40,845 nt of DNA from Microvirga splendida (GTDB lineage Bacteria; Pseudomonadota; Alphaproteobacteria; Rhizobiales; Beijerinckiaceae): contig NZ_JAELXT010000036.1 in the NCBI RefSeq assembly GCF_016427565.1, forward strand, positions 1-40,845. The letters run 5' to 3'. The translations under genes were made by a program, and so were the position numbers. The notes beneath the pieces are model-generated. The model did not search any database. It was not told where the DNA came from and was given only the letters and a program-made list of their open reading frames with translations. This document shows, in pieces, positions 14,075 through 22,225 of the stretch (positions are counted from its first letter, which is position 1; each line of letters starts with the position of its first letter).

Positions 14075-14428
14075 TTAGACGTCGAGGATCGGCATGAAGC
14101 CGCCGAAGATCATGCGCTTGCCGTCGAAGGGCATCTGGTCGCCCATGGCCTTCATGCGCTCGTCGGACATGATTTTCCGGTTGGCTTCGTCGCGGACCTC
14201 CTTGGAGGGATACTCGATCCAGCTGAACACCACGATCTCGTCCTCCTTGGCCTTTACGGCACCGCGGAAGTCGGTGAGCGTGCCGTCCGGCACGTCGTCG
14301 CCCCAGCACTCGACCATCCGGGTGGCGCCGAACTCCTTGAAGAGGGCCGAGGCCTCGGTGGCGAGCTTGCGGTAGCTCTCCTTGTTGCCGGCCGGCACGG
14401 CCAGCACGAACCCGTCCACATATGCCAT
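14075..14428 (-). CDS. DUF1428 family protein, 117 aa
   Basis: Small dimeric alpha-beta-barrel-type protein of the DUF1428 family (YbaA-like). Signatures are MAYVDGFVLAVPAGN at the start, CWGDDVPDG, and the FSWIEYPSKEVRDEAN and PFDGKRMIFGGF blocks. The ATG at 14428 is preceded by GGAGAG at good spacing on the minus strand; the upstream extension of the frame is not family-like. It is the first gene of the operon facing the MarR regulator. Function is unknown. Confidence 0.92.
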   Translation of the reverse strand: MAYVDGFVLAVPAGNKESYRKLATEASALFKEFGATRMVECWGDDVPDGTLTDFRGAVKAKEDEIVVFSWIEYPSKEVRDEANRKIMSDERMKAMGDQMPFDGKRMIFGGFMPILDV

Positions 14429-14502
14429 CGCGTCTCTCCCTCGTTTTTCAGAACTGCTGGTCGGCGAAGCATCCCTTCGTGACACTTCGTTGCATGTTTC
14501 TC

Positions 14503-14531
14503 TTGACAAATATGTTGATATCAACGTAAAT
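14503..14531 (+). promoter_or_regulatory. marR promoter with palindromic operator
   Basis: -35 TTGACA (14503-14508), 17-bp spacer, -10-like GTAAAT (14526-14531). Inside the spacer lies the perfect 12-bp palindrome GTTGATATCAAC (14514-14525), a likely MarR dimer site. With a start about seven bases after the -10, transcription would begin at or next to the marR ATG at 14537, so the message may be leaderless. The same site is placed to control the divergent DUF1428 operon. Confidence 0.6.
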
Positions 14532-14536
14532 GGACC

Positions 14537-14992
14537 ATGTCAAACGAGCAAGCGATTTCCTTCGAGACAACCCATCTGGTGCGCGACACCTGCCTGTGCC
14601 TGCATGCGCAGCGGGCGGCCCGAGCCCTGTCGCGGCGCTTCGACGATGCCCTGCGGCCCGTTGGAATCACCTCCGGCCAGTTCTCCCTGTTGAATGCTCT
14701 CAACCGCCCCAAGCCTCCGCCGATCGGCCCCGTGGCGCAGCTGCTGGCGATGGACCGCACGACCCTGACCGCCGCCCTGAAGCCGCTCGAGCGGGACGGG
14801 CTCGTGACCATCGCCCGCGACCCGGAGGACCGCCGCAGCCAGCTTCTCGGCCTCACGGACAGGGGCCGGGAGGTGCTGGCCGCCGCTGTTCCGATCTGGC
14901 GCGACCTCCATGCCGCCATCGAGGCGGGATTGCCGGAAGTGCAGCCGGAGGACCTCCGGGGGGCGCTCAGGTCGCTCTCCCAGGCCGGCTGA
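14537..14992 (+). CDS. MarR-family transcriptional regulator, 151 aa
   Basis: Winged helix-turn-helix repressor. It has an N-terminal dimerisation helix; a recognition region around residues 60-85 (PVAQLLAMDRTTLTAALKPL); the wing ARDPEDRRSQLLGLTDRG; and a C-terminal dimer helix. It has two Cys near the N-terminus (CLCLH), which could sense oxidants or electrophiles as in OhrR-like members, though this is unproven. It is divergent from the DUF1428-VOC-DUF899 operon, with a palindrome in the shared 108-bp gap. No Shine-Dalgarno precedes the start, in line with a leaderless message. Confidence 0.92.
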   Translation: MSNEQAISFETTHLVRDTCLCLHAQRAARALSRRFDDALRPVGITSGQFSLLNALNRPKPPPIGPVAQLLAMDRTTLTAALKPLERDGLVTIARDPEDRRSQLLGLTDRGREVLAAAVPIWRDLHAAIEAGLPEVQPEDLRGALRSLSQAG

Positions 14993-15139
14993 ACGTCAGG
15001 GCAGGGTGGGCGTAGGCCCTATCTTCCGGCCTGCCCTTTTTCCATCATGGTTCACGTGCTATCGCGTTGCCGAACTCAAAAGGGGTCCGGCCGAGCTTGG
15101 CCGGACAAGAAGCGCCAGATCGAACTTGGCTTGGACAGC

Positions 15140-15751
15140 ATGATGACATTCGGATGGACGCGGGCGACCCTGGTGCTCGCATCGCTAATCGGCGGCCTCG
15201 GCACGGCGCAGGCGGACAGGATCAAGAATCCCACGGCCGTCTTTTCCGGGTTGGACAAGATCACCGGACGAATCGTGTCGTTCGAGGTGGCCGTCGACGA
15301 GACGGTCCAGTTCGGGGCGCTCCAGGTGACGCCGCGGGTCTGCTTCACCAAGCCGCCGACGGAAACTCCGAACACCACATCCTTCATCGAGGTGGACGAG
15401 CCCGGAGCCGAGGACAAGGCCAAGCGGGTCTTCTCGGGCTGGCTCTTCGCCGCGAGCCCGGGCCTGCACGGCCTCGAGCACCCGGTGTACGACATCTGGC
15501 TCGTGGACTGCAAAGGCGGCACCGAGGTGATCGCGGAGCCCAAGGAAACACCCGAGGAATTGCCGCCGATCCAGGATGCGGCGCAAGGATCGAACGATCC
15601 GGCCCGGCCCGGTGACATCATGGCTCCGGCCGGCGGCACGGCCCCTCGTCCGCCTGCCGTCGAGACGGCCCCCCTGCGGCAGCCGGCGCCTCAGCGCCAG
15701 CAGCCCGCCCGGCGGCCGGCCGCGCCGATCATCAACTCGGATCGCCCCTAA
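15140..15751 (+). CDS. DUF2155 family exported protein, 203 aa
   Basis: Exported protein with a signal peptide at residues about 1-25 (cleavage near AQA-D). The DUF2155 core reads NPTAVFSGLDKITGRIVSF, then VCFTKPPTETPNTTSF, VFSGWLFAASPGLHGLEHPV and DIWLVDCK. Two Cys may form a periplasmic disulfide. The C-terminal 65 residues are Pro/Ala/Gln-rich and disordered. I start it at the ATG at 15140, which gives the signal peptide; an upstream ATG at 15047 adds a basic, shadow-like tail. Its stop codon abuts that of the convergent aat gene. Function is unknown, though in alphaproteobacteria it is regularly next to aat and complex I accessory genes. Confidence 0.88.
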   Translation: MMTFGWTRATLVLASLIGGLGTAQADRIKNPTAVFSGLDKITGRIVSFEVAVDETVQFGALQVTPRVCFTKPPTETPNTTSFIEVDEPGAEDKAKRVFSGWLFAASPGLHGLEHPVYDIWLVDCKGGTEVIAEPKETPEELPPIQDAAQGSNDPARPGDIMAPAGGTAPRPPAVETAPLRQPAPQRQQPARRPAAPIINSDRP

Positions 15752-16426
15752 CTAGGGAGAGCTGATGGCGGCGAGCGCTTCCTCGCCGCTGACGATCCGC
15801 TCCTGGGGCCAGGCGTTCCAGTCGGCCCCATGCTCCATGGCGCTGCGCAGCATCTGCTTGTAGGCCCGCCGCGGGACCTCGGTGGCGCCGAACTGCGCCA
15901 GGTGCGAGGTCACGAACTGCGTGTCCAGAAGCGAGAACCCGCCCCGGCGCAGACGCGCCACGAGATGCACGAGCGCTACCTTCGAGGCGTCGCGCTCCGT
16001 ATGGAACATGCTCTCGCCGAAGAAGGCGCCGTTCAGCCTGACGCCGTAGAGGCCGCCGACGAGGCGGCCCTCCTGGTAGACTTCCACCGTGTGGCAGTAG
16101 CCGGCATCGAACAGCTCGCCGTAGAGCTCCCGGATCCGCCGGCTGATCCAGGTCTTCTCCCGATCCGCCGCAGGTGCCGCGCAGCCGGCGATGACGGCGT
16201 CGAAGTCCTGGTCCACGCGCACCTCGAACACGTCCGACCGGACCGTGCGGGCAAGGCGCTTGGAGACGTGGAAACCTTCGAGCGGAATGATCCCCCGCTC
16301 ACGAGGCTCGACCCAGAACAGGGACGGATCGTCCGCATCCTCCGCCATGGGAAAGATCCCGGCAGCATAGGCTTTCAGCAGGATGTCGGGGCTGATCTCA
16401 ATCGCGTGGTCAGACGCATGGCTCAT
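15752..16426 (-). CDS. aat: Leucyl/phenylalanyl-tRNA--protein transferase, 224 aa
   Basis: Transfers Leu or Phe from tRNA to the N-terminus of proteins bearing Lys or Arg, marking them for ClpAP degradation (N-degron pathway); cytoplasmic. The signatures are AYAAGIFPMAEDADDPSLFWVEPRERGI read in order, GGLYGVRLNGAFFGESMF, SKVALVHLVARLRRGGF and LLDTQFVTSHLAQFG. The ATG at 16426 starts MSHASDHAIEISPDILLKAY, as is usual for the family; the longer frame to 16489 is unlikely. In related genomes aat directly follows accC; here a CatB-like acetyltransferase gene sits between them. Confidence 0.96.
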   Translation of the reverse strand: MSHASDHAIEISPDILLKAYAAGIFPMAEDADDPSLFWVEPRERGIIPLEGFHVSKRLARTVRSDVFEVRVDQDFDAVIAGCAAPAADREKTWISRRIRELYGELFDAGYCHTVEVYQEGRLVGGLYGVRLNGAFFGESMFHTERDASKVALVHLVARLRRGGFSLLDTQFVTSHLAQFGATEVPRRAYKQMLRSAMEHGADWNAWPQERIVSGEEALAAISSP

Positions 16427-16504
16427 GCTTGGATTTGTACCAAGGAACGGGAACTCCGTCCAACTTGCGGCCCCGTTCCTGCTCGACAACGCCCATGACG
16501 TAGT

Positions 16505-17251
16505 TCAGGTCCTGGCCGCTGGAAGGCTTTGAACAACGATCTTGTTATTCTGCCGCGAATAGCTTTTCCGAGTCGGGCCGATGCGGGGAATGTCCGCACC
16601 GTGCCGAGAAAGGAAGTCGAGCATTCGCTCCGGATCATCAAGCGGAATGTCTGACCGCTGCTCGAGATATTTGGGCAGATCGTAGGTCCACCATTCACTC
16701 TTCAGAAGCCGCTCGACAAGCGACTGCTCGAACCGATACTTCACCACCTGCACCGGATTGCCCACAGCGATCGCATAGGCGGGAACATCCTTCGCCACCA
16801 CAGCGCCTGTTCCGATGATCGCCCCGGTTCCGATCGTCACTCCGGGGAGAATGATGGTGCGGGAGCCGATCCAGACATCGTGTCCGACATGCGTTTTCTT
16901 GCCGTATCCCTCGAAGGTGAGGGGCGGCCGGTATGGGCGGCTGTGAGAATAGAGATTGGTGTACGGGAATGGGTGGGAGGAAAGCCATTCCTTGGGATGG
17001 GCGCTCCCGCGCATGTTCACGTTGTCGCCGATGGAGCAGTACCGTCCGATGGTGGCGTGCTGGATCTCGGTTCGGGGAGAGATGTAGGAGTAGGCTCCGA
17101 TCTCCACCGCCCCCACATGGGATGAATGGAAAATCTTGACAGGGGCCTCCCAGATCAAGCCCTGGCCGATTGTACCGCGGAGATCGAGGCCATGCTTGAG
17201 CAGGAAGGCTTTGATCTCTTCCTTGGAGGAGGCTGGCTGGGCGGTGCTCAT
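16505..17251 (-). CDS. CatB-related hexapeptide O-acetyltransferase, 248 aa
   Basis: Acetyl-CoA-dependent acetyltransferase of the xenobiotic/CatB-like left-handed beta-helix group. It opens with IGAYSYISPRTEI and TIGRYCSIGDNVNM. The loop GSAHPKEWLSSHPF holds the likely catalytic His (H85). The helix continues through GHDVWIGSRTIILPG, TIGTGAIIGTGAVVAKDVP and AVGNPVQVVKYRF. The acceptor is probably a sugar or surface glycan, as antibiotic resistance cannot be claimed from sequence. It lies between accC and aat, a place where most relatives have no gene, so it looks like an insertion into the cluster. The C-terminus (about 215-248) is basic and atypical. Confidence 0.9.
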   Translation of the reverse strand: MSTAQPASSKEEIKAFLLKHGLDLRGTIGQGLIWEAPVKIFHSSHVGAVEIGAYSYISPRTEIQHATIGRYCSIGDNVNMRGSAHPKEWLSSHPFPYTNLYSHSRPYRPPLTFEGYGKKTHVGHDVWIGSRTIILPGVTIGTGAIIGTGAVVAKDVPAYAIAVGNPVQVVKYRFEQSLVERLLKSEWWTYDLPKYLEQRSDIPLDDPERMLDFLSRHGADIPRIGPTRKSYSRQNNKIVVQSLPAART

Positions 17252-17376
17252 CGTCGGTATGGCTTGCTCGGGTAAGTTTGTATGATATTACAGAACTTTT
17301 CTGAGCAAGCCTAATCGTTTCAGCGCCTCCAGGTTTTGCGTCGAGCCGGAGGCGCTGCCCTGTGTCCGGTGAACCG

Positions 17377-18738
17377 TCAGGCCTGCTCGTCGCCCAGACC
17401 GCCCGTCTTCAGGAAATTCTCCAGCCAGTGGATGTCGTACTGGCCGTTCTGGATGTCCGGGTTGCGCACCAGGGTCCGGAAGAGCGGGAGCGTGGTGTCG
17501 ATGCCGTCGACCACGAACTCGTCGAGGGCCCGGCGCAGGCGCATGAGGCACTCGTTGCGGGTGCGGCCATGGACGATGAGCTTGCCCACGAGGGAATCGT
17601 AGTGCGGCGGGATGCGGTAGCCCTGATAGGCCGCCGAATCGACGCGCACGCCGAGGCCGCCCGGCGGGTGGAAGTAGCTGATCGTGCCGGGCGAGGGGCG
17701 GAAGGTCGAGGGATGCTCGGCGTTCACGCGGCACTCGATGGCATGGCCCTCGATCTTGATGTCTTCCTGCTTCACCGAGAGCGGATGGCCGGCAGCCACG
17801 CGGATCTGCTCGTTCACCAGGTCGATGCCGGTGATCATTTCCGTGACGGGGTGCTCCACCTGGATGCGGGTGTTCATCTCGATGAAGTAGAACTCGCCGT
17901 CCTCGTAGAGGAACTCGATGGTGCCGGCGCCCGCGTATTGCAGCTCCTGCATGGCCTTGGCCACGACGCCGCCGATGCGCTCGCGCATCTCGACGTTGAG
18001 GGCCGGCGAGGGGCCTTCCTCCCAGACCTTCTGGTGGCGTCGCTGCAGGGAGCAGTCGCGCTCGCCCAGATGAATGGCGTTGCCCTTGCCGTCGCCGAGC
18101 ACCTGGATCTCGATGTGGCGCGGCTTCTCGAGATACTTCTCGATATAGACCGCATCGTCGCCGAAGGCCGCCTTGGCCTCGGTCTTGGCGGTCTGGAGCG
18201 CGTGGACGAGGTCCTCTTCCGTGCGCGCCACCTTCATGCCGCGTCCGCCGCCGCCGGCGGCGGCCTTGATGATGACCGGGTAGCCGATCTCCTTGGCGAC
18301 GCGCTTGGCCTCGTCGTCATCGGTGATGCCGCCCTCGGAGCCGGGCACGCAGGGGATGCCGAGGCGCTTGGCCGTGCGCTTGGCCTCGATCTTGTCGCCC
18401 ATGATGCGGATGTGTTCCGCCTTGGGGCCGATGAAGGCGATGCGGTGATGCTCCAGCACCTCCGCGAAGCGCGCGTTCTCGGAAAGGAAGCCGTAGCCGG
18501 GATGGATGGCGTCGGCGCCGGTGATCTCGCAGGCGGCGATCAGGGCCGGGATGTTGAGATAGCTGTCGCGGGCGGCCGGGGGGCCGATGCAGACGCTCTC
18601 GTCGGCGAGGCGCACATGCATGGCATCCGCGTCGGCGGTGGAATGCACCGCAACGGTGGCGATGCCGAGCTCCTTCGCCGCGCGCAGGATGCGCAGGGCG
18701 ATCTCGCCTCGATTGGCAATGAGGATCTTATCGAACAT
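17377..18738 (-). CDS. accC: Biotin carboxylase subunit of acetyl-CoA carboxylase, 453 aa
   Basis: ATP-dependent carboxylation of the biotin on AccB, the first half of malonyl-CoA formation for fatty acid synthesis; cytoplasmic. It begins FDKILIANRGEIALRI (pre-ATP-grasp). The ATP-grasp Gly-rich loop is at about 159-169 (KAAAGGGGRGMK), followed by EKYLEKPRHIEIQVLGD, the ERDCSLQRRHQKVWEE block and the catalytic FIEMNTRIQVEHPVTE. The biotin carboxylase C-terminal domain follows (YQGYRIPPHYDSLVGKLI). It is full length. The start is eight bases after the accB stop, so the two are translationally close. Confidence 0.98.
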   Translation of the reverse strand: MFDKILIANRGEIALRILRAAKELGIATVAVHSTADADAMHVRLADESVCIGPPAARDSYLNIPALIAACEITGADAIHPGYGFLSENARFAEVLEHHRIAFIGPKAEHIRIMGDKIEAKRTAKRLGIPCVPGSEGGITDDDEAKRVAKEIGYPVIIKAAAGGGGRGMKVARTEEDLVHALQTAKTEAKAAFGDDAVYIEKYLEKPRHIEIQVLGDGKGNAIHLGERDCSLQRRHQKVWEEGPSPALNVEMRERIGGVVAKAMQELQYAGAGTIEFLYEDGEFYFIEMNTRIQVEHPVTEMITGIDLVNEQIRVAAGHPLSVKQEDIKIEGHAIECRVNAEHPSTFRPSPGTISYFHPPGGLGVRVDSAAYQGYRIPPHYDSLVGKLIVHGRTRNECLMRLRRALDEFVVDGIDTTLPLFRTLVRNPDIQNGQYDIHWLENFLKTGGLGDEQA

Positions 18739-18746
18739 ATCGCGCC

Positions 18747-19226
18747 TTACTCGATGACGAGGAGGGGTTCGCCGTATTCAACAGGAGTTCCGTCTTCGAC
18801 AAAGATGGCCGTCACGGTGCCGGCGCGGGGCGCCACGATCTCGTTGAAGGTCTTCATGGCTTCGACGAGGAGAACCTTGTCGCCGGCCTGCACCTTGGAG
18901 CCGATCTCGACGAAGTTCTTCGCATCCGGGGAGGGCTTGCGGTAGGTGGTGCCGACCATGGGCGAGAGCACGGCGCCCGGGTGAGGCGTGCCGGCCTTCG
19001 TGCCGACCTCAGGGCCGGCGACAGCCGGCGGCGGGGCCATGACGGGGGCCGGCGCATGATGCGCTGCGGGAGCTGCCACCGGAACGGTCACGGCAGCGGT
19101 GACCATGCGCGCCACGCGGATGCGAAGGTCGCCCTTCTCCACTTCGATCTCGCTGAGATCCGTATCGGCGATCAGGTTCGCCAGTTCGCGGACGAGATCG
19201 GGATCGAAAGGGTTTTCCTTGGCCAT
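18747..19226 (-). CDS. accB: Biotin carboxyl carrier protein of acetyl-CoA carboxylase, 159 aa
   Basis: Carries the biotin that shuttles CO2 from AccC to the carboxyltransferase. It has an N-terminal helical region (residues 1-40), then an Ala/Pro/His-rich flexible linker (about 43-75) and a C-terminal biotinyl domain with the lipoyl-type fold. The biotin attachment lysine is K125 in VEAMKTFNEI, where the family's usual Met-Met or Thr-Met is Thr-Phe. It lies 26 bases downstream of aroQ and directly upstream of accC, the common alphaproteobacterial order. Confidence 0.98.
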   Translation of the reverse strand: MAKENPFDPDLVRELANLIADTDLSEIEVEKGDLRIRVARMVTAAVTVPVAAPAAHHAPAPVMAPPPAVAGPEVGTKAGTPHPGAVLSPMVGTTYRKPSPDAKNFVEIGSKVQAGDKVLLVEAMKTFNEIVAPRAGTVTAIFVEDGTPVEYGEPLLVIE

Positions 19227-19252
19227 GGGGCTAACCTCTGCTTCCTGAGGAA

Positions 19253-19720
19253 TTAGTGCTGGGAGGGTTTCGCCGGACGGGCCCGCTCGGCCATCACCCG
19301 GTGAACCGCTTCCAGGCCGAGCAGGTAGCTCATGGGCCCGAAACCACAGATCACGCCGACGGAGACGGGCGCTATGAGCGAGCGATGGCGAAAGCCCTCG
19401 CGAGCATGAACGTTTGAAAGGTGGATCTCGACCGTCGGAGCGCCGCTGCCGGAGATGGCGTCGCGCAGCGCGATCGAGGTGTGGGTATAGGCGCCGGCAT
19501 TGATGACGATGCCCGCGCCCTGCGCTCCCGCCTCCTGGATCCAGTCGACCAGATGTCCTTCATGGTTCGACTGGCGGAAGGTGACCCCCGTCCCAAGGGC
19601 CTCGGCCTTCTCGCGCACGAGCTTCTCGATGTCGGCAAGCGTGGTGCTGCCATAGATCTGAGGCTCCCTGCGGCCGAGCAGGTTGAGGTTGGGTCCGTTG
19701 AGGACGAAGACGGTGGTCAT
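19253..19720 (-). CDS. aroQ: Type II 3-dehydroquinate dehydratase, 155 aa
   Basis: Dehydrates 3-dehydroquinate to 3-dehydroshikimate, step three of the shikimate pathway; a cytoplasmic dodecamer. Signatures are FVLNGPNLNLLGRREPQIYG with catalytic Y23, the flexible loop that follows it, QSNHEGHLVDWIQEA, NAGAYTHTSIALRDAI and EIHLSNVHAREGFRHRS with the catalytic His. It is first of the aroQ-accB-accC unit. Its length is typical. Confidence 0.97.
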   Translation of the reverse strand: MTTVFVLNGPNLNLLGRREPQIYGSTTLADIEKLVREKAEALGTGVTFRQSNHEGHLVDWIQEAGAQGAGIVINAGAYTHTSIALRDAISGSGAPTVEIHLSNVHAREGFRHRSLIAPVSVGVICGFGPMSYLLGLEAVHRVMAERARPAKPSQH

Positions 19721-19861
19721 CGGATAAGGAGCGTTCCTTGAAGCCCCGCCAGGCGGAGCCGAAACGCCCTCTTAGCCAAAAGGCGAGCAGGGGGGAAGGG
19801 GAAAACCGGGGCTTTCCCAAGCTTGACGGGGCTTCCGATGGGGCACCACGCCGGTTTTCCC

Positions 19862-19948
19862 GTCACATGGCCGGGCTTGTCCCGGCCATTCACATCGTCC
19901 AAGCGGTGAAAGGCGTGGATCTCCGGAACAGGTCCGGGGATGACGATA
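19862..19948. repeat. Dispersed palindromic intergenic repeat
   Basis: ATGGCCGGGCTTGTCCCGGCCAT is followed by a central ATTCAC/GTGGAT pair and ends CCGGGGATGAC. It is of the type widespread in Rhizobiales (ends resembling TGTCAT...ATGACA). Related copies lie at 20888-20985 and 22226-22330. It sits between aroQ and the DsbA-like gene. Confidence 0.6.
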
Positions 19949-19954
19949 GAGCGA

Positions 19955-20734
19955 TTACCCGCAATTCGCCTTGCCGCACTGGCGGACATTGTTCACGAGC
20001 TGCTTCAGGGGCTCCAGGCCGACGGCGCCGGGGATGATGGCCTCGCCGATGACGAAGGCGGGGGTTCCGGTCAGGCTGAGCCTGTCGCCGAGCGCCGTGT
20101 TCTCCTGGAGGGCATTGCGGACCTCAGGGCTCTCGATGTCCTTCTGGAGGCGGGCCATGTCGACGCCCATCTCCTTGGCGACCGCCATCGCCCGCTCGCC
20201 GTTCACCCGGCCGCGGGTATCCATGACCTTCACGTGGTAGTCGAACAGCTTCTGACCCTGGAGCTGGTTCTTCACGGCCAGCGCCACGCGGCTCGCCTCG
20301 ACGGAATCGGGGCCGAGCACGGGGAAGTCCTTCAGGACCACGCGAAGCTTGGGGTCGCTCTTGATGAGCGTCTGGACGTCGGCCAGCGCCTTCTTGCAGT
20401 AGCCGCAATTGTAGTCGAAGAACTCCACCAGGGTGACGTCGCCGGTCGGGTTGCCGACCACGTAGGAGTGCGAGGCGTTCAGGAGCGACTGCTGCGTTTC
20501 CTTGACGGCGCTGGCCTGAGCCACCTGCTGGGCTTCCGCCTGGCGCTTCTCCAGCTCGCCGATCACCTCCGTCAGAACCTCCGGGTTCTTGATGAGGTAG
20601 TCCTTCACGATCTCGCCGATGACCTGCTTCTGCTGGTCGGTGAAGACCGGGCTCTGCGCCATGGCGGCGGGAGCGAGGCCGAGGGTGCCGACAAGGGCTA
20701 CAGCCTGGCCGATTTTGAGAAGCGAAGAGCGCAT
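19955..20734 (-). CDS. DsbA-family (Com1-like) thiol:disulfide oxidoreductase, 259 aa
   Basis: Periplasmic thioredoxin-fold oxidoreductase or isomerase. It has a signal peptide at residues 1-26 (APAAMAQS) and a helical N-terminal region (about 30-85) of the kind that makes Com1/ScsC-like proteins oligomeric. The redox site is C110-G-Y-C113 in FFDYNCGYCKK. The cis-Pro loop is in GTPAFVIGEAIIPG. A second Cys pair lies near the C-terminus (RQCGKANCG). It forms or shuffles disulfides in exported proteins, and candidates in this window include the DUF2155 and serine protease products. It is transcribed alone or upstream of aroQ. Confidence 0.92.
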   Translation of the reverse strand: MRSSLLKIGQAVALVGTLGLAPAAMAQSPVFTDQQKQVIGEIVKDYLIKNPEVLTEVIGELEKRQAEAQQVAQASAVKETQQSLLNASHSYVVGNPTGDVTLVEFFDYNCGYCKKALADVQTLIKSDPKLRVVLKDFPVLGPDSVEASRVALAVKNQLQGQKLFDYHVKVMDTRGRVNGERAMAVAKEMGVDMARLQKDIESPEVRNALQENTALGDRLSLTGTPAFVIGEAIIPGAVGLEPLKQLVNNVRQCGKANCG

Positions 20735-20887
20735 TTCGGGTCCTTTGCGGAAATTCCTTGAGACAAGTCCGATCCTTAAGCTTGGTTCAAGGCGGAGTTG
20801 AGACTCGTCCGTTCTCCTGCGAGTTAGCGGTTCGGGGCATGAGGCGTCAAATCACGGCTTCGTTTTGCACCTGTCCATGACCCTGTG

Positions 20888-20985
20888 TGTCATCCCCGGC
20901 GCACGAAGTGCGGGAAGGGGATCCATAATGCCGTGCGTGTGAGTGGATTCCCTTCCCCTCCGCTACGCTCCGGCCGGGAATGACA
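20888..20985. repeat. Dispersed palindromic intergenic repeat, second copy
   Basis: The ends TGTCATCCCCGGC and GCCGGGAATGACA are inverted; inside, GGGAAGGGGATCCA and TGGATTCCCTTCCC pair. It is a 98-bp MITE- or REP-like palindrome between divergent genes. Same family as 19862-19948 and 22226-22330. Confidence 0.7.
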
Positions 20986-21031
20986 CGGAACTGTCTTGAG
21001 GCCGTCCCTCCAACGGGATACGAGCCTGTTC

Positions 21032-22213
21032 ATGACCAAATCATCCGCCGATCTCCACCAGCCCCTCATCGCGCGCCGCATGGACCGCGTGGCCTCGTTC
21101 CTGGCCATGGACGTGCTGAGCGCGGCCGCCGCCAAGGAGCGGCGGGGGGACAGCGTCATCCACATGGAGGTGGGCCAGCCCTCCGCGCCGGCGCCGCGGG
21201 CTGCCCGGGAGGCCGCGAAGGCGGCCCTCGACCTCGGCCGCATCGGCTATACGGAGGCGCTGGGCCTGTCCGCCCTGCGCGAGCGGATCGCGCGGCACTA
21301 CAAGGATACCTACGGGGTGAGCATCGCGCCGGAGCGGGTGGTGGTGACCACCGGCTCCTCGGCCGGCTTCGTCCTGGCTTTCCTGAGTCTCTTCGATCCC
21401 GGCCAGCGGGTGGCGATCACGGCGCCGGGCTATCCGGCCTATCGCAACATCCTTGAGGCGCTGGGCATCGAGCCCGTCACGATCCCGCTCACCAAGGCGG
21501 ACGGTTGGATCATGACGGCCGAGTCCATCGCCAGGGCCCATGCGGAGAAGCCGCTGCACGGCATCTTGGCCATGAGCCCAGCGAACCCCTCCGGCACTAT
21601 GATCGGCCGCAAGGCGCTCGCTGACCTTGGCGAGACCTGCCGGCGCCTCGGGCTGTGGTTCGTGTCCGACGAGATCTATCACGGGCTGACCTATGGCGAG
21701 CCCGCCTCGACGGCGCTCGTCTCGGATGACGACGCGGTGGTGATCAACTCGTTCTCCAAATACTACTGCATGACCGGCTGGCGCATCGGCTGGATCGTGG
21801 TGCCCGAGCGGCTGGTGCGGCCCATCGAGCGGCTGGCCCAGAACCTCTACATCTCGCCGCCCTATCTCTCGCAGGTGGCGGCGCTCGCCGCTTTCGACGC
21901 GATGGAGGAACTCGAGGCCGTGAAGGCCGGATACGCCCGCAACCGCGCCTATCTGCTGGAGGAGCTGCCCAAGATCGGCATCGCCGAGATGCACCCGGTG
22001 GACGGCGCCTTCTACATCTATGCCGACATCGCCCGCTTCACGAACGACTCCATCGGCTTCTCCAAGCGCATGCTGGAGGAGGCGGGCGTCGCCGCCACGC
22101 CGGGGCTCGACTTCGACCCCATCGAGGGCTCGCATTACCTGCGCCTGTCCTTCGCCGGCTCCGAGAACGATTGCCGCGAGACCGTGTCTCGGCTGAAGGG
22201 GTGGCTGAGGTAG
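21032..22213 (+). CDS. Class I/II PLP-dependent aminotransferase, 393 aa
   Basis: Fold-type I aminotransferase, cytoplasmic. The PLP-binding Lys is K243 in NSFSKYYCMTGWRIGW. Other signatures are TTGSSAGFVLAFLSLFDPG, the PGYPAYRNI substrate loop, MSPANPSGTMIGRKAL with the conserved Asn, and VSDEIYHGLTYG with Asp-Tyr. The C-terminal Arg that binds the alpha-carboxylate is in HYLRLSFAGS. This fits the aspartate/tyrosine/aromatic subgroup, but the amino acid used cannot be told. The ATG at 21032 begins MTKSSADLHQPLIARRM and is preferred to one 12 codons upstream. It ends close to a bidirectional terminator. Confidence 0.94.
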   Translation: MTKSSADLHQPLIARRMDRVASFLAMDVLSAAAAKERRGDSVIHMEVGQPSAPAPRAAREAAKAALDLGRIGYTEALGLSALRERIARHYKDTYGVSIAPERVVVTTGSSAGFVLAFLSLFDPGQRVAITAPGYPAYRNILEALGIEPVTIPLTKADGWIMTAESIARAHAEKPLHGILAMSPANPSGTMIGRKALADLGETCRRLGLWFVSDEIYHGLTYGEPASTALVSDDDAVVINSFSKYYCMTGWRIGWIVVPERLVRPIERLAQNLYISPPYLSQVAALAAFDAMEELEAVKAGYARNRAYLLEELPKIGIAEMHPVDGAFYIYADIARFTNDSIGFSKRMLEEAGVAATPGLDFDPIEGSHYLRLSFAGSENDCRETVSRLKGWLR

Positions 22214-22225
22214 GCCCACCCTCCA

